Program-made: the position numbers and the translations under genes
Shown here: piece by piece, positions 55,095 through 63,526 of the stretch
How positions within the stretch are numbered: the first letter of the stretch is position 1
How the letters are laid out: the number at the start of each line of letters is the position of its first letter
The notes under the pieces: model-generated
Databases searched by the model: none
The model's input: the letters and a program-made list of their open reading frames with translations, nothing else
Told to the model about the DNA's origin: nothing
NCBI RefSeq assembly: GCF_023703085.1
Contig: NZ_JAMQJY010000001.1
Coordinates: 2,294,001-2,358,000 of the forward strand
DNA length: 64,000 bases
Reading direction: 5' to 3'
Source of the DNA: Alkalicoccobacillus plakortidis
Lineage (GTDB): Bacteria > Bacillota > Bacilli > Bacillales > Bacillaceae_D

Positions 55095-56402
55095 TTAATC
55101 AAACAATCCTAATAATTCAGGGACTATTAAAGACAGCTCCGGAATAAACGTTACGAGTAATAATACAGCTACTGTTACCACAAAAAACGGCATTAAAGGC
55201 TTAATGACATGTTCCAGTTTTAATCCGGCAACTTTTGATCCTACAAATAATACAGGTCCCATTGGAGGCGTAATCGTTCCAATACTTAAGTTAAAGACAA
55301 TCATGATCCCAAAGTGAACCGGATCAACACCATAGCTCTGAGCAATTGGCCAGAAAATTGGTGTGAAGATCAAAATCGCAGGGGTGGGATCTAGGAACGT
55401 CCCGATTAATAGAAGAACAATGTTCATAATCAATAGAATAATAATGATGTTATCTGTAAAACCAAATAATGAATTAGCTAATAAAGATGGAATATTTGTA
55501 TAGGCCATCACCCACGACATAATCATTGATACCCCAATCAAGAAAATAACAATAACCGTTGTTCGAGTGGCCGTTAAGAAAATTAATGGTAGATCCTTAA
55601 CCTTAACCGTTCGGTAGATAAAGGAGAGCAATAACGAATAAATAACAGCAATGGCTGATCCTTCTGTAGCTGTAAATACTCCACCTACAATCCCACCTAT
55701 AACAATCACAATCAACATCAGACTAGGTATAGCCTGTGCAAAGACCTTAAGTGCTTGCTTAAATGTAACAGATTCAGAGCGAGGCATATTTTTCTTTCTA
55801 GCCATAAAGAAAATAACAGCCATACAAGCTAGTCCCCAAAGGATTCCAGGTAGGTAACCAGCAATAAATAAAGCGGCAATCGAAGTCCCTCCACTTGCCA
55901 GTGAATAAACAATTAATGTGTTACTAGGAGGAATAATCATCCCTGCAGGAGCGGATCCAATATTAACAGCCGCACTGAATTCTTTTTTGTAGCCTTCCTT
56001 TTCTTGAAGTGGACCCATTGTCTGACCTACAGCCGCAGCCGATGCTACAGCAGAGCCACTAATTGACCCAAATAACATATTAGCTACTACGTTTGTGTGA
56101 GCAAGAGACCCAGGCATTCTTCCACTTATAACCTTCGCACAATTTATGAGACGAAGAGCCATTCCTCCATTATTCATAATGACTCCTGCTAAAACAAAGA
56201 ATGGAATAGCAAGAAGAGTAAAAGAGTTCATTCCAATAAACATTCGTTGAGCCGAAACGATTAAACCTTGATTCAATCCTACGATGCTGATGATTGCAAG
56301 CATCGAACCCAATCCTACACTAATACTGATTGGTACACCTAAGACAAGCATGACACCAACTACAGTGAATAAGATTAGAGCAGCCTGTAATGCTATATCC
56401 AT
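55095..56402 (-). CDS. dctM: TRAP transporter large permease, DctM type
   Basis: A 435-residue, about 12-helix protein of the DctM family: VLGVPISISVGLGSML, PFFVLAGVIMNNGGMALRLI, SGSAVASAAAVGQTMGP and NLSIGTITPPMGPVLFVG are family motifs. It forms the ion-coupled transport core with the small subunit. Gene order binding protein, small, large and the kdu neighbours indicate uptake of a (possibly unsaturated) uronate. Confidence 0.93.
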   Translation of the reverse strand: MDIALQAALILFTVVGVMLVLGVPISISVGLGSMLAIISIVGLNQGLIVSAQRMFIGMNSFTLLAIPFFVLAGVIMNNGGMALRLINCAKVISGRMPGSLAHTNVVANMLFGSISGSAVASAAAVGQTMGPLQEKEGYKKEFSAAVNIGSAPAGMIIPPSNTLIVYSLASGGTSIAALFIAGYLPGILWGLACMAVIFFMARKKNMPRSESVTFKQALKVFAQAIPSLMLIVIVIGGIVGGVFTATEGSAIAVIYSLLLSFIYRTVKVKDLPLIFLTATRTTVIVIFLIGVSMIMSWVMAYTNIPSLLANSLFGFTDNIIIILLIMNIVLLLIGTFLDPTPAILIFTPIFWPIAQSYGVDPVHFGIMIVFNLSIGTITPPMGPVLFVGSKVAGLKLEHVIKPLMPFFVVTVAVLLLVTFIPELSLIVPELLGLFD

Positions 56403-56420
56403 GTATTAACCCCCATATCG

Positions 56421-56894
56421 TTAGAAGCTCCGCTTACCTGTAAGCGCATACAAATTAGCTATACTATATAAAATAATAAACAACCCACTGATCGGAATTG
56501 CGCTATAAAGAAATCCGATTGGAACCCCTAGAGAGGCAGATGTCTGCGACCAGGTAATAATAACCAGCTGTAAGCCACCTACAAACATAACCAGCAGCGT
56601 GAAAACAATTGTCACAATCTCAATCATCCAATTTAAACCGTATTGAACAGGTTCGGAAAATTTTTCTTTAATAAAATCAATCGCCATATGTCCCTTTTCA
56701 CCAAATACAAAGGCTCCTCCAAATAACGCCAACCAAACAAAACAATACTTTGCCAATTCCTCAGAAAATGAACTTGGTGCATTAAAGAGAAATCGTGTTG
56801 CAACTTGCCAGGTTACTAGTGCTACAAGAAACACAAACAATGAGATACTGAATATACTAAGCACCTTATCTAATAGTAGCTTGATCTTATTCAT
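56421..56894 (-). CDS. dctQ: TRAP transporter small permease, DctQ type
   Basis: A 157-residue, four-helix protein with FLFNAPSSFSEELAKYCFVWLALFGGAFVF and SASLGVPIGFLYSAIPISG, typical of DctQ. It scaffolds the large subunit. It lies 18 bases upstream of dctM and 15 bases after dctP on the same strand. Confidence 0.92.
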   Translation of the reverse strand: MNKIKLLLDKVLSIFSISLFVFLVALVTWQVATRFLFNAPSSFSEELAKYCFVWLALFGGAFVFGEKGHMAIDFIKEKFSEPVQYGLNWMIEIVTIVFTLLVMFVGGLQLVIITWSQTSASLGVPIGFLYSAIPISGLFIILYSIANLYALTGKRSF

Positions 56895-56909
56895 CGCAGA
56901 TCTCCTTCT

Positions 56910-57932
56910 CTACTTAAATGATTCTGCAGCAGCCTGCACATCGTTATATAATTTCTCAGACTCAGGCGTACTGAGCTTACTTTGTATAACTGGGGCTACA
57001 GCTTCCTGAAAAACGTCCATGTCCACTTCATTAAATGTAGCGCCGACCTCTTCCGCTTTTTGAACGGCCTGCTCTACCTCTGCATCAAATAGTTCAACTT
57101 GATGATTTACTGCTAATTGGATTTCTTCCATAAAAATTTCTTGATGTTCATCAGACATTCCGTCTACAAAATTTTTGTGACCGATAATATAATCTGGTAC
57201 CATTAAGTGTTGTGTATATGAATAATAAGGTGCGATTTCAGAATGATTTAAATTAGAGAAAATTAGCTCGTTATTCTCTCCACCATCTAATACACCCGAT
57301 TGAATAGCAGTATACACTTCCCCTTGTCCCATAGGGGTTCCTGTCCCGCCCATTCGGCTCATCATCTGAATGTTAGTGTCACTATCTATGATTCGAATCT
57401 TCATTCCTGCTAGATCATCTGGTGTTTCAACTGGTTTATCCTTGTTATACACATTTCGAACCCCACCGTGAAAAGCACCCAAAACCTTCATACCTTCGTC
57501 TTCAACCGACGCATACAAATCATCTACAATTTCTGGATTTTGCAATACATCTAGTTGGTGTTCTTTTGAATAGAAAACATATGGCAAATTAAAAACAGCA
57601 AATTCATCCACAAGATTTTCCATTAGACTACCAACAACAACAGCCATATCAACAGCCCCAACCTGAACCATCTCCATTGACTCTCTCTGTGCACCTAACA
57701 ACTCACTAGGGTAGATCAACACCTCGTATGCGCCATTCGTTCTCTCTTTTAATCGCTCACCCATTTCTTCAAGAGCAATATATTGGGGATTACTCTCTGG
57801 CTGATTAAAGGATATTCGAATAATTTTGGCGTCGGTTTGCGGCGTTTCCACCGCACCGACTGAGACAGTATCTGAAGAACAACCTGCTAGTAAAAGTATA
57901 GAACCTGCTCCAACTGCCAAGAAACGTTTCAT
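56910..57932 (-). CDS. dctP: TRAP transporter substrate-binding lipoprotein, DctP type
   Basis: A 340-residue binding protein with lipobox LLAGC (Cys18). The DctP fold is clear: IIRISFNQPESNPQYIALEE, LGAQRESMEMVQVGAVDMAV, the substrate-carboxylate Arg in MKIRIIDSDTNIQMMSRMG, and AIQSGVLDGGENNELIF. It binds an organic acid through that Arg, consistent with uronates. ATG 57932 is in reach of GAGAGGAG; an earlier GTG-region start overlaps the preceding gene. Confidence 0.92.
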   Translation of the reverse strand: MKRFLAVGAGSILLLAGCSSDTVSVGAVETPQTDAKIIRISFNQPESNPQYIALEEMGERLKERTNGAYEVLIYPSELLGAQRESMEMVQVGAVDMAVVVGSLMENLVDEFAVFNLPYVFYSKEHQLDVLQNPEIVDDLYASVEDEGMKVLGAFHGGVRNVYNKDKPVETPDDLAGMKIRIIDSDTNIQMMSRMGGTGTPMGQGEVYTAIQSGVLDGGENNELIFSNLNHSEIAPYYSYTQHLMVPDYIIGHKNFVDGMSDEHQEIFMEEIQLAVNHQVELFDAEVEQAVQKAEEVGATFNEVDMDVFQEAVAPVIQSKLSTPESEKLYNDVQAAAESFK

Positions 57933-57952
57933 ATCATCTATAGCTCCTCTCA

Positions 57953-58918
57953 CTACTTTAAGTCATTAACTGGATAGTGAACTGGCTCACCCTGCAAAAA
58001 GCGCACAGCTTCAAGAGCAACCTTCTCTTTTAGCTCAACAGCAGCCTGCTCTGAATACCAGCCCATATGCGGAGTACACAGGAAGTTATCAAGCTTAAGA
58101 ATTGGGTGATCTTTTGCGACAGGTTCCTTCTCCAACACATCTACAGCTGCTCCTGCAATGTCTTTGTTCACTAATGCTTGCTCTAATGCCTCTTCATTAA
58201 TGATTCCTCCACGAGAGACGTTAATTAGGTAAGCATTATTCTTCATTTTCTTTAATTCATCTGCTCCAATTAAGTTCTGCGCACGGTCCAGTGGACAATG
58301 AATCGAGATCACATCAGATTCCGTCAGCAGATCCTCAAAGCTTTTATATTCAACAAACTCAGGCATTCTATTTTGCTTCTCTTGATCGTACTTAGGATCA
58401 TAAGCAATCACACGACATCCTAGCGCTGAAGCCTTCTGAGCAAATGCCGCACCAATACGACCAAGACCAATTACACCAACTGTTTGTTTACTGTGACGAA
58501 ATAGCGGAACAGCATGCTGATAGTTCCATTCGCCTTCTTTTACACCTTTGACCATCTTATAAATACCGCGTGTAAACGCCAACATAAATGCCAAAGCATG
58601 ATCCGCAACTTCCTGAGTTCCATAGTCAGGAACGTTACACACCTGAACTCCAAGCTCACTGGCAACATCTAGGTCTACATTGTTCACTCCTACACCATAA
58701 CGAACCACCAGCTTTACATCAGACAAAGCTTGAAGAACCTCTCGTGTGATAGGTGCATATTGATTAATCAACACACTTGCACCCTGACAATTCTTAATTA
58801 GATCTTCTTCGGTTTTACACTGTTTCAACTCAAATTCAATCTCATTTTTCTCTAGAATTTTTGTTTCATATTCAATATGTTCATGGTCACAATCCGTTAT
58901 ATATACTTTAGGTTCCAT
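57953..58918 (-). CDS. D-2-hydroxyacid dehydrogenase family protein
   Basis: A 321-residue D-isomer hydroxyacid dehydrogenase: NAD site VGVIGLGRIGAAFAQKASALG, catalytic Arg in NVSRGGIINEEAL, Glu in VLEKEPV and His in CTPHMGWYSE. The SerA/CtBP-like group reduces 2-keto acids such as hydroxypyruvate. Its place between kduI and the TRAP genes suggests a keto acid from uronate metabolism. The start lies 19 bases after kduI. Confidence 0.9.
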   Translation of the reverse strand: MEPKVYITDCDHEHIEYETKILEKNEIEFELKQCKTEEDLIKNCQGASVLINQYAPITREVLQALSDVKLVVRYGVGVNNVDLDVASELGVQVCNVPDYGTQEVADHALAFMLAFTRGIYKMVKGVKEGEWNYQHAVPLFRHSKQTVGVIGLGRIGAAFAQKASALGCRVIAYDPKYDQEKQNRMPEFVEYKSFEDLLTESDVISIHCPLDRAQNLIGADELKKMKNNAYLINVSRGGIINEEALEQALVNKDIAGAAVDVLEKEPVAKDHPILKLDNFLCTPHMGWYSEQAAVELKEKVALEAVRFLQGEPVHYPVNDLK

Positions 58919-58937
58919 TAGTCCACTCCTTAATTGA

Positions 58938-59769
58938 TTAACGTAAGTCCTTCATTTCTACAAAATCCATATCATCAAAATCCTGGTTCTCTCCACACAT
59001 TCCCCAGATAAATGTGTAGTTAGCCGTTCCTATGCCTGAATGAATCGACCAGCTTGGAGAGAGTACTGCTTGCTCATTTCTAACGACAATATGTCTTGTT
59101 TCATGCGGCTGACCCATTAGGTGGAATACATTTGTATCCTCTTCCATATTAAAATAAAAGTACACTTCCATTCTGCGCTCATGTGTGTGGCATGGCATTG
59201 TGTTCCAACCACTTCCTTTAGCGATTTCCGTCATTCCCATTGAGAGCTGACAGGTATCCAATACATCAGGATGAATGTATTGATTAATCACTCGCTCATT
59301 CATTGTGTCACTCGAACCAAGGAAGCGTTTTGCTGCTTGTTCTTTTGTGACTTTTCGAGTTGGATACGTATGGTGTGCAGGACAACTGTTTAAATAAAAC
59401 TTGGCTTGGAGTTTGTGAATCCACAGAATAAAACGTGACATTTTCAGCTCCCATTCCAATATAAAGTGCTTCAGCATGGCCCACTTGATAGGTCTCATCT
59501 CCCACCTCAACATAACCATCTCCACCAATATTAATTGCGCCCAATTCTCTTCTCTCTAAAAAATATGCTGCAGATAATTGGTTCCCTTCAGGTAAACTCA
59601 CGCCCGTATCAACAGGGTTTACGCCACCATAAATGATTCGATCTACGTGACTATAAGTAATCACAATTTCATTAGATTCAAAGACTTGCTCCATTAAAAA
59701 TTGCTCACGTAACTTCTCAGTAGTGTACAAACGTACATCGTCTGGATGATGCGGATAAAGAGTTTTCAA
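58938..59769 (-). CDS. kduI: 5-dehydro-4-deoxy-D-glucuronate isomerase KduI, frameshifted
   Basis: About 276 residues, the normal KduI length. N-terminal part [20 protein letters not shown], middle [20 protein letters not shown], and the metal site [17 protein letters not shown] are typical. The frame breaks at GCTTGG 59404-59409; dropping one base converts TPSQVLFKQ to [14 protein letters not shown]. It interconverts 5-keto-4-deoxyuronate and 2,5-diketo-3-deoxygluconate after pectin or heparin lyase action. Translation starts at TTG 59769, six bases after GAGAGG. First gene of the operon, under an IclR-type operator and a cre site. Confidence 0.88.
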
Positions 59770-59795
59770 AATAAACCTCTCCTTGTTTCATATTG

Positions 59796-59810
59796 TGGAA
59801 CAATGTTTCA
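59796..59810. promoter_or_regulatory. IclR/KdgR-type operator before kduI
   Basis: TGGAACAATGTTTCA is a 15-bp near-perfect palindrome of the type bound by IclR-family KdgR regulators, flanked by a further TGTTTCA half-site at 59784. It lies between the kduI promoter region and the gene; the divergent IclR gene encodes the likely binder. Confidence 0.65.
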
Positions 59811-59828
59811 TTATATATTCATCTTGAT

Positions 59829-59842
59829 TATAAGCGCTTTCA
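59829..59842. promoter_or_regulatory. cre-like site at the kduI promoter
   Basis: On the minus strand TGAAAGCGCTTATA differs from the cre consensus at one position, and TTATAAT, a likely -10 element, overlaps its end. It predicts CcpA repression of the uronate operon. Confidence 0.6.
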
Positions 59843-59985
59843 TAAATAAAGCAATGCTTTTTGGGAAATTTTATTCTAAATTTTTCCCTTGCTTATTTTT
59901 ATCTGTACGAAGGGACTTTCATTTCATTTACAAATACCACTCTCTTGATTAAGATTAGAAGAACTACTCACAAAGGTGGAAACCC

Positions 59986-60753
59986 ATGTCTACTGTCCAA
60001 TCCGTCACCAGAGCTTTGTCTATACTGAACGTGCTTGCGGAGCATCCGAACGGAATAAAGATTACAACCCTTGCTTCAGAGCTAGAATTGTCAAAAGCAA
60101 CAGTCCACCGACTTCTTGCGACATTAATATCGTCCAATTACGTACGACAGGACCCAGACACAGAACGCTACAAGATAGGCTATCAAATCGTTTCTCTAGC
60201 TACTCATTTTTTAAATCATTTTGATATTATTGAAGTTGCAAAACCACATCTAACAAAACTGTCCAACGATATTAATGAAACGGTCCACCTATGTATTGAA
60301 GATAAAGGACAAGCTTTATACATTGATAAAATAGAAAGTACACAGCCAATTGCGATGTATTCTCGTATTGGTACACGTGCGCCGATGTATTGTACTGCAG
60401 TTGGAAAGGTTCTCCTGTCCGGGATGTCTCCTACTAAATATGGAGAAGTGGTTCAAGAAATACAGTTCAATCAAGTGACAACTCACACGATTAACTCTGC
60501 TGAATCACTAGCCACTGAAATAAAGCTTGTGAAAGAGCAAAAATATGCGATCGATGAACAGGAGATTACAGAAGGTGTTCGGTGTCTAGCCTTTCCTTTA
60601 TATAATTTTAAAGGAGAAATTGTAGCTAGCTTTAGTGTATCCGGCCCGGTAAATCGAATTACGGAACAGTATCTTCATGACTCATTAAAGGAAAAAATGA
60701 GAGAGACCGCTAATACAATTTCTCGTGAATTAGGCCATCTTCATAGTTTATAA
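59986..60753 (+). CDS. kdgR: IclR family transcriptional regulator (KdgR-like)
   Basis: A 255-residue IclR protein: winged helix in the first ~65 residues (RALSILNVLAEHPNGIKITT, LSKATVHRLLATLI), then an effector domain with YIDKIESTQPIAMYSRIG, YCTAVGKVLLSG and EQEITEGVRCLAFPLYNFKG. It is divergent from kduI, and the palindrome in front of kduI fits IclR-type operators, so it probably represses the operon and is released by KDG or a related keto-deoxy sugar acid. AGGTGG precedes the ATG. The symbol is by analogy with Erwinia KdgR. Confidence 0.87.
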   Translation: MSTVQSVTRALSILNVLAEHPNGIKITTLASELELSKATVHRLLATLISSNYVRQDPDTERYKIGYQIVSLATHFLNHFDIIEVAKPHLTKLSNDINETVHLCIEDKGQALYIDKIESTQPIAMYSRIGTRAPMYCTAVGKVLLSGMSPTKYGEVVQEIQFNQVTTHTINSAESLATEIKLVKEQKYAIDEQEITEGVRCLAFPLYNFKGEIVASFSVSGPVNRITEQYLHDSLKEKMRETANTISRELGHLHSL

Positions 60754-60761
60754 AAGGATAC

Positions 60762-60808
60762 AAAAAAAGGAGAAACGGGCACTTAAGCTGTCCGCTTCTC
60801 CTTTTTAT
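60762..60808. terminator. Bidirectional terminator
   Basis: AAAAAGGAGAAACGGGCA pairs with TGTCCGCTTCTCCTTTTT (one bulge), with A-run and T-run flanks, between convergent kdgR and eutH. Confidence 0.88.
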
Positions 60809-60857
60809 TAAAATGAGAGGTCTTCTGATAAATCCAAGCTTCTACCTATTTGCTCAT

Positions 60858-61937
60858 CTAAACTGCTTCCCTCTCAAACCACAACGCTATAACAGCAGCA
60901 CTTATTCCCCCTACCAACTTACCAATCATCATATAAATCACCATGTCGCGATTAATACCAGCTACAAATCCAAGATGTCCTCCCAGTACAAATGCACCGC
61001 TAACGGAAAAAGCAACAACTACCACTTTGCCTTTAGCAGACATGTTATGTAACAAGGTGAAGGCTGGAATGACATGAGCAAGTGAGGCGACTAGACCCGT
61101 AACCGAATTCCCGTCTAAGCCAATTAAAGCACCAGCTTTTTCAAGTGGTTTGCGAAATATGGTCGAAATAAAGGCTACTAGAGGGAATGCGCCGGCTAGT
61201 ACAACTGCAATTGTTCCAACAATCATCAATCCTTCAGAATATGGCGCCATCTCTTGAAATACTCTGTAGCCAGTGAGTAGCTCTAAACCAGCAATGAATA
61301 AACCAATGACACCAACAAACTGAATACTTTTTCCGAAGTAGATAAAAAGAGTAATGCATACATCTGGCTTTTTCCAAAGACCAAGCATAATAATCAAGGA
61401 AAAAAGGATTGGGATTAGTAGATTTAGCAAGATCATACTTATCTCAAAGCCTGCAAAAACCGCACCAACAAAGCAGCCCAACGGAATTGTGCCAAGTCCT
61501 ATTAAAATTCCTTTTGAAAAAAATGCATAATCTTCTTTTTTTATGATTGATAAAGCAATTGGAAGGGTAAAGACAATGGTAGGACCTAGCATCGTACCAA
61601 GAAATACCCATGAGAATAAGCCTGCTTCAGGATCAATCGCCATCGCTTCCGCCAAAGCATATCCGCCCATATCCAACGCAAGGATTGTATTAGCAAACGA
61701 TGCTGGATCCGCACCAATCAGTATGTATAAGGGAGAAACAACGGGTATAAGAAACTGTGCTGCAATTGGCGCTAACGTAATAATGCCAATCATCGCTAAG
61801 GCAACTGACCCCATACTTCCTATTCCATCTTGAAAAGCTTTGCCGAGTCCCATCTTATTACCCAAACAGTAATCAAGAGCTCCTAGCCCTAGAAAAACTG
61901 TCAACATGAGCATAATGCCCTCATTAATCAAAATCAT
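60858..61937 (-). CDS. eutH: Ethanolamine transporter EutH family
   Basis: A 359-residue, about ten-helix protein of the EutH family: LGLGALDYCLGNKMGLGKAF, ILALDMGGYALAEAMA, FLGTMLGPTIVFTLPIAL and SAKGKVVVVAFSVSGAFVLGG are conserved. EutH moves ethanolamine across the membrane. No eutABC or microcompartment gene is near, so it is an orphan. It could instead serve a related amine or small alcohol. Confidence 0.85.
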   Translation of the reverse strand: MILINEGIMLMLTVFLGLGALDYCLGNKMGLGKAFQDGIGSMGSVALAMIGIITLAPIAAQFLIPVVSPLYILIGADPASFANTILALDMGGYALAEAMAIDPEAGLFSWVFLGTMLGPTIVFTLPIALSIIKKEDYAFFSKGILIGLGTIPLGCFVGAVFAGFEISMILLNLLIPILFSLIIMLGLWKKPDVCITLFIYFGKSIQFVGVIGLFIAGLELLTGYRVFQEMAPYSEGLMIVGTIAVVLAGAFPLVAFISTIFRKPLEKAGALIGLDGNSVTGLVASLAHVIPAFTLLHNMSAKGKVVVVAFSVSGAFVLGGHLGFVAGINRDMVIYMMIGKLVGGISAAVIALWFEREAV

Positions 61938-62061
61938 CTTAGCAACAGCCTCTCAGGTGAATGATCTACACTCAAGTATACTTCTAGATTGTTCATCATT
62001 AAATAGAGGCAGCGAACTTTTTCCCTATACGAACCATTACACTTATTAGGAGGCTATTATT

Positions 62062-62832
62062 ATGACTTGTGCAAAATGTGGAACAACACTATCACCAGAA
62101 AGTACATATTGCGAAAATTGCGGGGAGCACATTGCAACAGATCAACCCTCAATTGAACAACAGATCCCTCAACAAGAAGAGGCTAGTACGGTTGAGCAAG
62201 TAGAAAAAACACCTAATGAAACAGTTGAAAAAATAACAGCTGTAAGTAAAAGCTATTGGCAGTACTTCCTTGCTCACTTAAAGGCGCCAACTCAAAAAGG
62301 GATGGATTCGAACCACTCCAATACTAGTTTTGCCATCATTAACGCTGCACTTATTTCCATATTCTTTGCTTTGACTCTTTTTGCACAGCTTAGTCTACGT
62401 ACGTCTAGTATGTTTGGTCTAAGCTTTACAGAGACCTTTATTCCTGGTCTAGTCTTTATGCTGCTCTTAATAGGCATTACTACAGGTGGCTTATTCCTAG
62501 CTATCAAAATAGTCTTTAAGTCTGAAGTAGATTTTAAAGCGCTATTCGTCAAATTTGGCGGGGTTTTACCTCTTCCTGTTGCATTGTCCGTTGCCGCTTT
62601 TATTAGTGGATTAATCGGCATTAGTGAGCTCACAAGTTTATTTATCGGCTTACTATTCTTAACCATTTTCGCACTGATGGTTTTAACCTATCAATCCTAT
62701 CGCAAGCCCGGAGTCGACACGAACATTGATCCTTTATATGGGTTAGTTGGACTATTCGCGATCGTATTGATTCTACTATCTGTCATTTTTTCTTATATGT
62801 TAGCTGGGGTTTTGGTATCGATGTTGATGTAA
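62062..62832 (+). CDS. Zinc-ribbon membrane protein
   Basis: A 256-residue protein: N-terminal zinc ribbon with Cys3, Cys6, Cys17 and Cys20 (CAKCG and CENCG), a Gln/Glu-rich linker (to ~65), and five hydrophobic segments from residue 95 on. Such zinc_ribbon_2-plus-Yip1-like proteins are common in bacilli and of unknown function. AGGAGG precedes the ATG and a terminator follows. Confidence 0.75.
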   Translation: MTCAKCGTTLSPESTYCENCGEHIATDQPSIEQQIPQQEEASTVEQVEKTPNETVEKITAVSKSYWQYFLAHLKAPTQKGMDSNHSNTSFAIINAALISIFFALTLFAQLSLRTSSMFGLSFTETFIPGLVFMLLLIGITTGGLFLAIKIVFKSEVDFKALFVKFGGVLPLPVALSVAAFISGLIGISELTSLFIGLLFLTIFALMVLTYQSYRKPGVDTNIDPLYGLVGLFAIVLILLSVIFSYMLAGVLVSMLM

Positions 62833-62838
62833 ATAGAT

Positions 62839-62869
62839 AAAAGGCTCCAGTTAGTTTGGAGCCTTTTCT
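62839..62869 (+). terminator. Terminator after the zinc-ribbon gene
   Basis: AAAAGGCTCCA pairs perfectly with TGGAGCCTTTT over an 8-nt loop. Confidence 0.85.
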
Positions 62870-62912
62870 AATGTGAATTTTATTCGCATTCTATATTAAC
62901 TAGGAGGAAAAC

Positions 62913-63422
62913 ATGTCCAGAGAATCTGCTTTAAAGGAACCAATAAATCTTAATGAAATTCCCTCAACCGAAGAAGAAGCACTTCAACTGTATATAGGGG
63001 AGAAGTATGATTATTACAAGAAAAAATGGTCAATTGGTCGAAACAGAAAACCTGCATTAGTTAGCTTTAATGTAGGAGGGTTTTTCGGAACATTCTGGTG
63101 GTCAGCAGGACGAGCGATGTATCTCTATGCTTCTTTTTTCTTTCTGTTCATGTTTCTTGCAGATCTTTTATTCTTACTTACTGGGTATGAGGTTTGGGAA
63201 GATTCGATTTATCCCACTGTAGGACTTGTGGTGTATGGTTTATTCGGAAACTATAATTACTATTACTACGCTATGAAAAAGGTTAAGAAAATGATGGGTG
63301 AGAACCGATCCAGAAGAGAGATAATAGCTGCAGGTGGGTTTAGATGGAGGAGGTTTTTCGCATGTATAGGTCTTACCTTTATCTATTTTTTATTCAGTGT
63401 ATTTGTGTTAGGGATTGGATAA
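62913..63422 (+). CDS. DUF2628 family membrane protein
   Basis: A 169-residue protein with LYIGEKYDYYKKKW, FNVGGFFGTFWWSAGRAMYLY and three helices, matching DUF2628. The C-terminus has a basic loop (NRSRREIIAAGGFRWRR) before the last helix. Function unknown. GGAGG precedes the ATG. It may be cotranscribed by read-through with the zinc-ribbon gene, with which it shares a general architecture of soluble head and membrane tail. Confidence 0.72.
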   Translation: MSRESALKEPINLNEIPSTEEEALQLYIGEKYDYYKKKWSIGRNRKPALVSFNVGGFFGTFWWSAGRAMYLYASFFFLFMFLADLLFLLTGYEVWEDSIYPTVGLVVYGLFGNYNYYYYAMKKVKKMMGENRSRREIIAAGGFRWRRFFACIGLTFIYFLFSVFVLGIG

Positions 63423-63488
63423 GAGCTGTACATATTGGCCCCGCTTTGTAGAGCAAAGATCCTATTTCACTGAATCTGAATAAACCTA

Positions 63489-63518
63489 AAGAAGCTTCCG
63501 CCTGGACAGAAGCTTCTT
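63489..63518. terminator. Hairpin between convergent genes
   Basis: AAGAAGCTTC (63489-63498) pairs with GAAGCTTCTT (63509-63518) over a 10-nt loop; no strong T-run but suitable for both strands. Confidence 0.65.
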
Positions 63519-63526
63519 ATCGTTAA

